Shown: one piece after another, positions 1 to 6,314 of the stretch | Layout of the letters: each line of letters opens with the position of its first letter | Position numbering within the stretch: position 1 is the stretch's first letter | NCBI GenBank assembly: GCA_000961805.1 | Contig: LADV01000229.1 | Span: forward strand, 1-7,019 | Origin: Peptococcaceae bacterium BRH_c23 | Lineage (GTDB): Bacteria; Bacillota_B; Desulfitobacteriia; Desulfitobacteriales; Desulfitobacteriaceae | Length of the DNA stretch: 7,019 nt | Direction of reading: 5' to 3' | The notes under the pieces: model-generated | Databases searched by the model: none | What the model was told of the DNA's origin: nothing | What the model saw: the letters and a program-made list of their open reading frames with translations, nothing else | Translations under genes and position numbers: made by a program

Positions 1-106
1 CAGACCGGGGCAGTGTACAGGGATGTACACTGCCGCCAATGCGCCAGGGATGGCGCTTTTGGCACGATAGTCTCCAGTGGAGAGTATCGCCGAAGGATGA
101 ACCCCG
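1..106. repeat. Tandem hairpin array with shared CAGGGATG tips
   Basis: Three strong inverted repeats lie in a row. Hairpin 1 is a perfect 10-bp stem (9-18 with 25-34) with a 6-base loop AGGGAT. Hairpin 2 is a perfect 5-6 bp stem (41-46 with 51-56), again with CAGGGATG at its tip (45-52). Hairpin 3 pairs 65-75 with 79-89 (11 positions, one mismatch) around an AGT loop. GGATG recurs at 95-99, and CGGGG at 6-10 could pair with CCCCG at 102-106 to close a multibranched fold, in competition with the base of hairpin 1. No U-tract follows any stem on the minus strand, so this is not an ordinary cdd terminator. It could be a palindromic repeat element or a structured RNA; I recognise no named RNA family. 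The hairpins are directly visible; the function is unknown. Confidence 0.6.
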
Positions 107-181
107 CTCCCCATAGTAGGAGCTTAAACGGTTAGTTTGCTCTGCGTCGTAAGCACCGAGCGCTGTGTGACACAAGTCCCC
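107..181. other. Non-coding spacer downstream of cdd with small inverted repeats
   Basis: This stretch joins the cdd stop codon to the hairpin array. It holds two further inverted repeats: GCTCTGC (139-145) against GCA and GAGC (153-155 and 158-161, with a two-base bulge), and TGTGT-G-ACACA (164-174). No coding potential is convincing on either strand and no T-run marks a terminator. It may belong to the same structured element as the hairpins further left. Confidence 0.4.
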
Positions 182-583
182 CTACAAATACTCCGGCCCA
201 AACGCCTCAGGCAATAACGCCTTCAAACTAGTCACCTTCGTTTCACCCTGTCCATTAATTAAGTAAACCAGGCAATCCTCAGCGAACTCCCGAATCACTT
301 GCCGACAAGCACCACACGGGGACGGAAATACGTCAGTCGGAACAGCAATCGCAATTCCTTTCAACTTCCGCTCTCCCCGAGCTACGGCTTGAAAAATTGC
401 ATTTCGTTCTGCGCAAACCGTTAAACCATAACTGGCGTTCTCCACGTTACAACCACTATATATTTCTCCAGAGGAAAAAAGTGCCGCCGCACCAACTGGG
501 TAATGAGAATACGGTACATAGGCCTGTCCGTATGCAGCTTGTGCCCGATTACTAAGTTCTTTCGTAAGCTCTGGATCGAGCAT
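182..583 (-). CDS. cdd: Cytidine deaminase
   Basis: Cytoplasmic pyrimidine-salvage enzyme that hydrolytically deaminates cytidine and deoxycytidine to uridine and deoxyuridine. The protein has 133 residues, the normal size of the small homotetrameric type. The zinc site is plain: C57-A-E59 in the segment TVCAERNAIF, and PCGACRQ with C90 and C93. E59 is the expected proton shuttle. The NVENASYG segment (46-53) is the usual substrate-binding stretch. The start is ATG, with AAAAGGAG about 12 bases upstream, a rather long spacing. The gene follows dgkA by 20 bases and is probably the last gene of the yqfC-to-cdd unit visible here. In Bacillus the next gene is era, but here a hairpin-rich non-coding stretch follows. 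Confidence 0.97.
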   Translation of the reverse strand: MLDPELTKELSNRAQAAYGQAYVPYSHYPVGAAALFSSGEIYSGCNVENASYGLTVCAERNAIFQAVARGERKLKGIAIAVPTDVFPSPCGACRQVIREFAEDCLVYLINGQGETKVTSLKALLPEAFGPEYL

Positions 584-603
584 TTACGCATACAACTCCT
601 TTT

Positions 604-987
604 CTAAAAAACCTTGCCCACAGAGCGATACAATAAGGGAGCAAAGACAATTAGTCCAATTATGATAGCCTGAATCGAAGTCACTAAAACCGCTCCTGAC
701 GCCACATCTTTTGCCATTCCCGCAAGAGGGTGAAAGTTTGGTTGCACCATATCTACAACAATTTCAACCGCAGAATTCATCACTTCTGCACCGATCACGC
801 TGCCAATCGCTAAAACAAGAATTAGCCATTCAAAACGTGAAACCTTAGCCCACCAAGCAACGCTCAAAACAAGAATTCCAGCGAAAACATGAAACTGCAT
901 GTGTCCTTGAGTTTTCAAAGTATATAGCATTCCTCGCCAAGCTTGATTGAGACTGCGCCAAAATCCTGGTTTCAGATATCTTCCCAT
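604..987 (-). CDS. dgkA: Undecaprenol / diacylglycerol kinase, small membrane type
   Basis: Small integral-membrane lipid kinase of the prokaryotic DgkA family, 127 residues. Members in Gram-positive bacteria mainly phosphorylate undecaprenol, recycling the lipid carrier for cell-wall synthesis, and the substrate here is inferred from that. The family signature is intact: GAEVMNSAVEIVVD (67-79 plus flank) with E68, N71, E75 and D79, followed by AKDVASGAVL with K93-D94. Three membrane segments are visible at about 33-47, 54-72 and 97-118. The start is ATG, with CGGAGGGG a few bases upstream. It sits 124 bases after ybeY, wider than the other gaps in the cluster, and that gap holds a hairpin and a TATAAT box. 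cdd follows after 20 bases. Confidence 0.95.
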   Translation of the reverse strand: MGRYLKPGFWRSLNQAWRGMLYTLKTQGHMQFHVFAGILVLSVAWWAKVSRFEWLILVLAIGSVIGAEVMNSAVEIVVDMVQPNFHPLAGMAKDVASGAVLVTSIQAIIIGLIVFAPLLYRSVGKVF

Positions 988-1111
988 ATGCCCCTCCGTT
1001 TTCGGTCTGATTATAAAGAAACCTGGCTGGCACCCGAAGACACTGTCTTCGCACGTGTTAACCTTCTTGAAAGCGCTGCCATGACTCGAACAAGGATGTT
1101 TGAGGTTATCG
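988..1111 (-). promoter_or_regulatory. ybeY-dgkA gap with hairpin and possible promoter
   Basis: This 124-base gap contains a perfect 7-bp inverted repeat with loop ACT (CGAAGAC 1035-1041, GTCTTCG 1045-1051) and, reading on the minus strand, a TATAAT at 1015-1010 about 25 bases before the dgkA Shine-Dalgarno. The hexamer 17 bases upstream of that box is TTCGGG, a poor -35 that overlaps the hairpin. It could be a weak internal promoter for dgkA-cdd or an mRNA processing/stability hairpin. There is no T-run, so it is not an intrinsic terminator. Confidence 0.3.
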
Positions 1112-1585
1112 TTATACTCTCTCTAACCCCAGTTTAGTCATTACCTCTTCTTCTTTGTTGCGCATTTTTAGCTTATCGTCCTCTTCTTCGTGATCATACC
1201 CTAATAAATGAAGCGTTCCATGGACCGCTAAGTAAACAATTTCCCGTTCAAAGGAATGCCCATACTCCTCTGCCTGCTCCCTTGCCCGTTCAACAGAAAT
1301 AACGATATCCCCCAGCATTTCGTCTTCAAACTCGAAATCCGGTTCCTCATCCATTTCCTCTTGCAAGGCAAAAGAAAGAACATCCGTCGGGCGATCCACT
1401 CCTCGATACTCAAGATTTAAAGCATGTATGCGCTGATCATCAACCAGCATTAAGCTCACTTCCGCCTCAGACCGCCCACCAGACAAGTGGATAGTCTCAG
1501 TAATAGCGTTATTTAGCAGCGTGGTGAGAGCATCCTGCCGTTCCGGCAAAATAGACTCCTCTTCCCAAGAGATATCTAAAATCAC
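1112..1585 (-). CDS. ybeY: Endoribonuclease YbeY (rRNA maturation factor)
   Basis: Metal-dependent single-strand endoribonuclease of the UPF0054 family, needed for 16S rRNA 3'-end maturation and ribosome quality control in the cytoplasm. The diagnostic zinc motif is present as [11 protein letters not shown], giving ligands H122, H126 and H132. The conserved [14 protein letters not shown] segment (59-72) and LGDIVIS (91-97) are also intact. At 157 residues it has the normal length. The start used is GTG, because the following VILDISW matches where the family begins. The nearest good Shine-Dalgarno (GGGAG) lies about 18 bases away, so a CTG three codons upstream cannot be excluded. It follows pgpH by 99 bases, in which a good sigma-A-like promoter is visible. 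Confidence 0.95.
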   Translation of the reverse strand: MILDISWEEESILPERQDALTTLLNNAITETIHLSGGRSEAEVSLMLVDDQRIHALNLEYRGVDRPTDVLSFALQEEMDEEPDFEFEDEMLGDIVISVERAREQAEEYGHSFEREIVYLAVHGTLHLLGYDHEEEDDKLKMRNKEEEVMTKLGLERV

Positions 1586-1652
1586 GTACTTCAGGCAAAC
1601 CCACTCCCAACATGAAATAGAAGTGTTTTACCCTTCCCCCCTTCAGAAATTG

Positions 1653-1684
1653 AGCATACTTTTTAAGTAGCTCTTGTCAAGAGC
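1653..1684 (-). promoter_or_regulatory. Likely internal promoter upstream of ybeY, overlapped by a palindrome
   Basis: Reading on the minus strand, a perfect -35 TTGACA (1680-1675) is followed after 16 bases by TATGCT (1658-1653), four of six matches to the -10 consensus. The -35 box lies inside the near-palindrome GCTCTTG-A-CAAGAGC (1684-1670). A second inverted repeat, TACTT-AAA-AAGTA (1669-1657), fills the spacer and touches the -10. This arrangement would suit an operator for a dimeric regulator. It could alternatively form hairpins in the mRNA just after the pgpH stop codon, but no U-tract follows. Transcripts starting here would carry ybeY, dgkA and cdd. Confidence 0.5.
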
Positions 1685-3973
1685 CTAAGAATTATCCTTA
1701 ATTGGCTTATGATTCACTCGAGGAATCTTAGTTTCAAGAGACCCCTCGCGACTCTCAAGCAGTTTCTCCTTTGGTAAAGCAATACCATCCTCTTGATTAA
1801 CATCTACCAGGGTTTTCTTATTCAAACCCGCGTCTCGTGTACTTGGCATCTCCGGATATTCAATGCGGGAGTGGAAAATTCCACTTAAGACACGGACAAA
1901 AGCCATAGCGATCCGATCTAAATCTTGAAACGTTAAATCACATTGATCCAACTGTCCGTCATTCAGCTTGTCCTTAATAAGCTTGCGGACTAGCCCTTCA
2001 ACACGCCCCGGCGTAGGTTGTCTCATAGAACGCACTGCCGCTTCCACACTGTCGGCCAAAGCAACCAGCGCGGCCTCTTTGTTCTGAGGCTTTGGCCCTT
2101 CGTAATGGAAAGACTCCTCAGGCACATTTTCCTGACTCTCAAGGGCCTTATGATAAAAGAAACTGACCAGACTGTCTCCATGATGCTGGGAGATAATGTC
2201 TTGGATTTGCGTTGGGAGTTTATAATCCTTCGCTAACTCCAAGCCATCTTTAACATGTGAAGTAATGATCAGAGAGCTTAGAGTCGGAGCTATTTTATCG
2301 TGTGGATTTTCCTGGGTAAACTGATTTTCGATGAAAAAGTACGGGCGTTTTAACTTGCCAATATCGTGATACATGGAGCCTACTCTTACCAAGGTCGCAT
2401 CCGCATGAACTGCTTCTGCTGCGGCTTCCGCTAAATTTCCCACTAAAATGCTATGATGGTATGTACCCGGTGCCTCCATTAGCAAGCGCTTAAGTAACGG
2501 GCGATTGGGGTTCGATAATTCTAAAAGCCGTACGGAAGAAGTGATACGAAATCCCGATTCGAACCAGTGCAAAGCCCCCACCGTTAAAAACGATGACGCC
2601 AATCCATTGACAATCCCCAGAATCAGCCCAACCGCCCAAACCGTCAAGCGCATATCTGAGCTAAAAGCAACCCCACTAATCACCAAGACATTGACCGCGG
2701 ACACAAATATCCCAGCCCGCGCCAAATCCGAACGCTGACTCAAATGGGACACACTATAAACTCCTACAATCCCACCAAAAAGAGCCACTAAACCCGCTTG
2801 CAAGCCAAAGGCAGTCGAAAGTGAGGGGTCCACTAAGACAGCCACAAACACCGCTAAGACAACGGAAACCAACATAGCGATATCCACACCAATAAGAATT
2901 GCTACGGACATCGTCGCCCAGGCCACCGGAATGAGCATGCCTGACAAATTATTATAATCAGGCCCTAGATTTAAGGCAATCACTCCACGTCCAATAGCCA
3001 AAACCATCGTCATCGTCAGCCCTATAAGAACAATTCGATTGGTCAGGCGGAAGATATCCCGTTTATACTGTAACAAATAAACCAAAATCGTTCCCATTCC
3101 TGCGAGAACAATCAAGGCAATTCCAAATGTTGCTTTCCACGTATTATGGCTATTAATTAAGCCATACTCGACCAAGACCTGGTAATCTGTTTCGTCAACA
3201 ATCTCGCCCACTCCAACGATTTTTTGGTTGGCCTTGTAACGCAGCACATCCTTTTTCACAAGACTTTTTGCAGCTGTTCGCAAAGCTTCTGTCGTAATAT
3301 CGTCTACGATCAGAGTGGGTTGCGTAATTTCCTGTTCTAAGAAGACCTTTAATAACGTTTTGACATGCTCATTTAAACCCGACTGATTAAGATCCGTTTT
3401 AGTTTTTTCAAGAAACCCATCTAACTCCGCGTAGGTCCTAGTTCCAGAATCCAAATTGCGCGCTCTGCTAAAGATAATGTCTCTACTGACCTGTTCATCC
3501 GCATTCAAATCATCCAGACTTATCTTCACTAAGGACGTCAATACTCCCTCCGGTAAATCCTTAAAAGGCTGGGTTTGCTTCAGTTGATTAATACGTACAC
3601 GATCATCCTTCGAACTCGACTGCACATCACGCAACGTGGTAAATGTTTTCCCTAAATCCTTTGTCAATAAATTCAAATATTCCTCATCGGGTTTGTAAAC
3701 CGGTTGAACAGCTTTCTCAGCTTTATCCAAGTTTTGAGCATATCCTTGGATATCTTCAATGTCCTTATTCCACGGAGCCGTGATGAGTTGTGGACTGGGT
3801 TCCCCTAATTCTAATTGAAGGGTCGAGACAAAAATATTGGAGGTTAGCAGAACGACAAACAACAGAAAATACATCACCCCGACAATGACACGAAGCCATG
3901 TGGTGTGATGTTTAAACAAATCCATACCTCGAGATAACCCCTCCCACATTGTTCTAAATATTCTAATCTTCAT
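1685..3973 (-). CDS. pgpH: 7TM-HD cyclic-di-AMP phosphodiesterase (PgpH family)
   Basis: Membrane HD-domain phosphodiesterase; characterised relatives such as Listeria PgpH hydrolyse c-di-AMP to pApA. Starting at the internal ATG (MKIRIF) gives 762 residues. An N-terminal membrane helix at about 26-48 is followed by a long extracellular domain (about 50-275), a multi-helix membrane region (about 281-471) and a cytoplasmic HD domain. HD ligands are visible: YHHS (H506/H507), the H536-D537 pair in SMYHDIGK, H573, H597/H598 in SQHHGD, and D641 in ALADS. I chose this ATG because AAGGA lies 7 bases upstream, whereas the ATG nine codons earlier (4000) has no Shine-Dalgarno. After RIEYPEM the protein continues for a charged tail of about 55 residues. 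yqfD is directly upstream, with no phoH between them. Confidence 0.95.
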   Translation of the reverse strand: MKIRIFRTMWEGLSRGMDLFKHHTTWLRVIVGVMYFLLFVVLLTSNIFVSTLQLELGEPSPQLITAPWNKDIEDIQGYAQNLDKAEKAVQPVYKPDEEYLNLLTKDLGKTFTTLRDVQSSSKDDRVRINQLKQTQPFKDLPEGVLTSLVKISLDDLNADEQVSRDIIFSRARNLDSGTRTYAELDGFLEKTKTDLNQSGLNEHVKTLLKVFLEQEITQPTLIVDDITTEALRTAAKSLVKKDVLRYKANQKIVGVGEIVDETDYQVLVEYGLINSHNTWKATFGIALIVLAGMGTILVYLLQYKRDIFRLTNRIVLIGLTMTMVLAIGRGVIALNLGPDYNNLSGMLIPVAWATMSVAILIGVDIAMLVSVVLAVFVAVLVDPSLSTAFGLQAGLVALFGGIVGVYSVSHLSQRSDLARAGIFVSAVNVLVISGVAFSSDMRLTVWAVGLILGIVNGLASSFLTVGALHWFESGFRITSSVRLLELSNPNRPLLKRLLMEAPGTYHHSILVGNLAEAAAEAVHADATLVRVGSMYHDIGKLKRPYFFIENQFTQENPHDKIAPTLSSLIITSHVKDGLELAKDYKLPTQIQDIISQHHGDSLVSFFYHKALESQENVPEESFHYEGPKPQNKEAALVALADSVEAAVRSMRQPTPGRVEGLVRKLIKDKLNDGQLDQCDLTFQDLDRIAMAFVRVLSGIFHSRIEYPEMPSTRDAGLNKKTLVDVNQEDGIALPKEKLLESREGSLETKIPRVNHKPIKDNS

Positions 3974-3980
3974 GCCATCA

Positions 3981-3985
3981 TCCTT
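3981..3985 (-). promoter_or_regulatory. Ribosome binding site of pgpH
   Basis: AAGGA on the minus strand, seven bases before the ATG at 3973. It decides the pgpH start, because the ATG at 4000 has only AT-rich sequence with no purine-rich box in the 30 bases before it. Confidence 0.6.
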
Positions 3986-4045
3986 ACTTCTATATACCAT
4001 ACAAAGTTCAAATGCTTACGTGATCTAAATAACCCTCCGTACCCC

Positions 4046-5224
4046 TTATGAATTGGCGTAAACTGCCAAATCTTCATAAGTTTCCACCTCTACCCTAACA
4101 CGCACTAGATCGGAATTGTTGGTAAGAACCTTAACGGTTTCTCGCACGATGGGAATCTTAGTTGCTACTTTCTTCTGAACTTCAGCCCTGGCAGCTTGTT
4201 CAGCCAGTTGAAGGGCTTCCGTGCCAGTACGCTCAAGATGCACTTCACGAAGTTCGACATACTTTATCTTAATACCTTCGACAGGAAAGCGCCAATTCCT
4301 CCACGGTTTTAGGGAAAGGCTTACTACTTCTTTACGTCCTTGCTCAAAAGGCGAATTCTGCGTTGTTACCATTATGACGCGTGAACCAAATTTTATACCC
4401 CACCCTGTGGCAATTCTCCCACTTTCCTCCACTTTGTCTTCTACCAAGGGGATCGTGGTTTCGGCACTGTACCAGACTCGCGCACGGACAAACCCTCTAG
4501 CTACTGAAGCTGGTTGAGTCTGTTGGGCATTGTTTAAGTTATCCGCATTGGGCTTCAGAATTAATACTTGCCCGGCTCGCACAGTTTCTCCTTCGTGTAC
4601 CTGAGGAGTTCCTTCAATCACCATGATCTCCTTTACAACCCCCGCATGATTAGCAACTAGATTACCTGCTTCTCCAGGAATGGACGGGCGGATTTTTTCC
4701 GAAATCTTTATTTTAATAGTCGTACCCTGACGTTCTATCCCTACCCAAGCGGCATCTGGCAATTCTTCCTGAAGCACCTTAGCAATACCATTTAAATCCA
4801 GCTTCTTGGAAAACACCCATGTTTTAAGCCCAAGTTTCTCAGCACGTGCTAAAACGTCAGGTGACAATAAGTTTCGATTTCCCGTCACCGAAATTGAAAG
4901 TACAAGCTGCGACATTACGCTTAACACCAAGGCAATCATGATAATTCCTACTAAGAGTCCCTTTCTCCGCCACCAACGCGCGGCAACAAAAGGCCAACCA
5001 TATTTGGCCACAATATGTACCCTTGTATGGGTTAATCGAGCTGCCTTGCGCAAACGTCGAAAATCTGCCAGCTTAATCTGTGCTCGCATTCCCCGATCAG
5101 ATCTTTGCGTGTGATATAAAATTACACCGTCTTTTAAGGCTTGATTAATGAAACGTGCCAACTGCTCTCCCCTTGCCAAGAAAAGAACTCGGCCATACCA
5201 GAACGTCCGTATCCAATCAAACAT
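4046..5224 (-). CDS. yqfD: Sporulation protein YqfD
   Basis: Membrane-anchored sporulation protein of the YqfD family (392 residues; Bacillus YqfD is about the same size). Its precise role is not established; in Bacillus it belongs to the mother-cell sporulation programme. A cytoplasmic N-terminal domain (1-85) with basic patches is followed by a single strong membrane segment at about 89-111 and an extracytoplasmic part. The latter begins with a POTRA/FtsQ-like stretch (about 113-180: VTGNRNLLSPD... to IKISEKIRP). The start chosen is the ATG of MFDWIRTF: a long GGGGGGAGAGA box stands 7 bases upstream inside the end of yqfC. An in-frame extension up to 5272 would overlap yqfC by 44 bases and is unlikely. 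Only four bases separate it from the yqfC stop, implying translational coupling. Confidence 0.93.
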   Translation of the reverse strand: MFDWIRTFWYGRVLFLARGEQLARFINQALKDGVILYHTQRSDRGMRAQIKLADFRRLRKAARLTHTRVHIVAKYGWPFVAARWWRRKGLLVGIIMIALVLSVMSQLVLSISVTGNRNLLSPDVLARAEKLGLKTWVFSKKLDLNGIAKVLQEELPDAAWVGIERQGTTIKIKISEKIRPSIPGEAGNLVANHAGVVKEIMVIEGTPQVHEGETVRAGQVLILKPNADNLNNAQQTQPASVARGFVRARVWYSAETTIPLVEDKVEESGRIATGWGIKFGSRVIMVTTQNSPFEQGRKEVVSLSLKPWRNWRFPVEGIKIKYVELREVHLERTGTEALQLAEQAARAEVQKKVATKIPIVRETVKVLTNNSDLVRVRVEVETYEDLAVYANS

Positions 5225-5228
5225 TACT

Positions 5229-5504
5229 TTATCTCTCCCCCCCAAACGATAAGGAAGAAAGTTCCCCTTCAATCCGCAGTTCAGTAGCTAATATCACTTT
5301 GAGCACTAGTCCTTTTCCTCTAAAAAAGAGATCTCCTTTAGCTGTTTCCAAACGAATTTCTTCCTCAGAAAAGTTAACAATGCTGAAATAATTTTCGACT
5401 AGGATTTGCTCCCGACCAGTTATGGTAATTTTAGGACCTTCTCCCGCCACATCCGGTGGAAAATCCAAAACGTCGCCCACACTTGTTTGAATTTTTTTAA
5501 ACAA
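5229..5504 (-). CDS. yqfC: Sporulation protein YqfC
   Basis: Small YabP/YqfC-family sporulation protein of 91 residues, the normal length. Its molecular function is unknown; YabP-family members are linked to spore-coat or mother-cell functions in Bacillus. It is predicted to be mostly beta strand, with a GREQILVENY segment (30-39) typical of the family and no signal peptide or membrane helix. The start is TTG (5504-5502), preceded by AAGGAGGGGG with about 7-10 bases spacing, so initiation is well supported despite the rare codon. It is the first gene after the yqeY terminator and is therefore probably promoter-proximal in the unit yqfC-yqfD-pgpH-ybeY-dgkA-cdd. Its last codons also supply the ribosome binding site of yqfD. 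Confidence 0.9.
   Translation of the reverse strand: MFKKIQTSVGDVLDFPPDVAGEGPKITITGREQILVENYFSIVNFSEEEIRLETAKGDLFFRGKGLVLKVILATELRIEGELSSLSFGGER
5232..5242 (-). promoter_or_regulatory. Ribosome binding site of yqfD inside the end of yqfC
   Basis: GGGGGGAGAGA on the minus strand overlaps the final Gly-Gly-Glu-Arg codons of yqfC. TAA, AGTA and the yqfD ATG follow. It fixes the yqfD start at 5224 and couples the two genes. Confidence 0.75.
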
Positions 5505-5527
5505 AAATAGCCCCCTCCTTCTATGAA

Positions 5528-5556
5528 TAGTTATGAAGGAAAGAGCAAGAATAGTC
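5528..5556 (-). promoter_or_regulatory. Possible sporulation (sigma-E-like) promoter of yqfC
   Basis: Because a terminator ends the upstream unit, a promoter should lie in 5505-5568. On the minus strand GACTATT (5556-5550) is separated by 14 bases from CATAACTA (5535-5528). The spacing and the CATA core resemble the sigma-E consensus, and yqfD is a mother-cell gene in Bacillus, but the -10 match is only partial. A sigma-A reading with TTGGAC at 5558-5553 is also possible and equally imperfect. Confidence 0.3.
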
Positions 5557-5568
5557 CAAGCCTAACAT

Positions 5569-5610
5569 AAAAAAGGCCAGTTACAATAAACCCTGTAACC
5601 GGCCTTTTTT
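5569..5610. terminator. Intrinsic terminator after yqeY
   Basis: A strong inverted repeat with an A-tract on one side and a T-tract on the other. GGCC (5575-5578) pairs with GGCC (5601-5604) and GTTACA (5580-5585) with TGTAAC (5594-5599), with one A-C mismatch between them and an 8-base loop. AAAAAA/TTTTTT extends the stem. It can work in both directions; for the genes here it ends the rpsU-yqeY transcript, 17 bases after the yqeY stop codon. Confidence 0.9.
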
Positions 5611-5626
5611 ATAAACTACTAATAAG

Positions 5627-6079
5627 TTATGCCCCGAGGATTTCCCGTACAATCTGATTGACAAGTTTGCCATCTGCACGGCCTTTCGTCTTAGGTGTTA
5701 ATTGACCCATGACTTTCCCGAGGTCTTTAGGACCCGAAGCCCCTATTGTGGTAACTGTCTCTTGAACAAGCTGGCGAATTTCCCCTTCGGAAAGCTGTTG
5801 AGGAAGGTAATCCATCAGAACGACCATTTCTTCCTCCAGAGCCTTTACCTTATCGGGGCGATCCGCTTGTCCAAAAACCTCAAGCGCATCCCGACGCAGC
5901 TTCATTTCGCGTGCTAATACTTCGATGACTTGATCATCGTTAAATTCAATTCTCTTATCGATCTCAGCATTCTTTATAGCAGCCCTAGCCATTCGAATGA
6001 CGGAAAGTCTTACCTTCCCCTCCTCTTTGGCCTTCATGGCAACCTTCATATCCTCAACGAGGCGATCTTTTAGGGTCAA
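5627..6079 (-). CDS. yqeY: YqeY/GatB-like domain protein
   Basis: Stand-alone YqeY protein (150 residues, the usual size). The family resembles the tail domain of GatB in tRNA-dependent amidotransferase and is thought to contact tRNA, but its cellular role is unproven. Visible hallmarks are the N-terminal LKDRLVEDMKVAMKAKE segment, LSVIRMARAAIKNAEID (25-41), LMDYLPQQLSEGEI (87-100), and the C-terminal DLGKVMGQLTPKTKGRADG (118-136) that precedes the final helix. The start is TTG (6079-6077), with AAGGAG nine bases upstream. That ribosome binding site overlaps the rpsU stop codon (TAAGGAG), so the two genes are co-translated. Transcription ends at the terminator 17 bases downstream. Confidence 0.93.
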   Translation of the reverse strand: MTLKDRLVEDMKVAMKAKEEGKVRLSVIRMARAAIKNAEIDKRIEFNDDQVIEVLAREMKLRRDALEVFGQADRPDKVKALEEEMVVLMDYLPQQLSEGEIRQLVQETVTTIGASGPKDLGKVMGQLTPKTKGRADGKLVNQIVREILGA

Positions 6080-6092
6080 TTCGAGACACTCC

Positions 6093-6269
6093 TTACTTGA
6101 ACTTGCGTTTACGTGCAGCTTCAGACTTCTTCTTTCTCTTCACACTTGGCTTTTCATATGCCTCATGCTTACGAGCTTCTGCACTAACCCCTGCCTTTTG
6201 ACAAGTACGCTTGAACCGGCGGAGTGCGGCATCAAGGGATTCGTTTTTACCAACTTTGACTTCACTCAT
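6093..6269 (-). CDS. rpsU: Small ribosomal subunit protein bS21
   Basis: Ribosomal protein S21 of the 30S subunit, which lies near the 3' end of 16S rRNA and assists initiation on natural mRNAs. The translation gives 58 residues, typical of Firmicutes. It starts [20 protein letters not shown], followed by the conserved RTCQKAG segment (21-27), the [11 protein letters not shown] stretch and a strongly basic C-terminus ([16 protein letters not shown]). The start is ATG, with GGAGGGAGGG about 8 bases upstream. Its TAA stop is part of the yqeY ribosome binding site. A near-consensus sigma-A promoter stands just upstream, so rpsU-yqeY can be expressed independently of the HIT gene. Confidence 0.97.
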   Translation of the reverse strand: MSEVKVGKNESLDAALRRFKRTCQKAGVSAEARKHEAYEKPSVKRKKKSEAARKRKFK

Positions 6270-6314
6270 TGTCTTATCCCTCCCTCCACTGGATCATCAC
6301 AAATATACTTTATT

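Noticed and set aside
1..114. Minus-strand reading frame from ATG at 114, open to the left edge
   Set aside because: It runs entirely through the hairpin array, has no Shine-Dalgarno, and bears no likeness to Era, RecO or any family I know. An open frame here is probably chance.
1..181. Known riboswitch (lysine, c-di-AMP, TPP, cobalamin or T-box) in the cdd downstream region
   Set aside because: I checked both strands for the conserved core sequences of these classes and found only scattered resemblance such as CGCCGAAGG. None of the full consensus arrangements is present.
1079..1095. tRNA T-arm-like GTTCGAGTC on the minus strand
   Set aside because: The stem has a mismatch, and no acceptor stem, anticodon arm or CCA end can be formed around it.
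4221..5114. Plus-strand reading frames of about 100 codons inside yqfD
   Set aside because: They lie opposite a well-supported gene, have compositions typical of antisense frames and lack ribosome binding sites.
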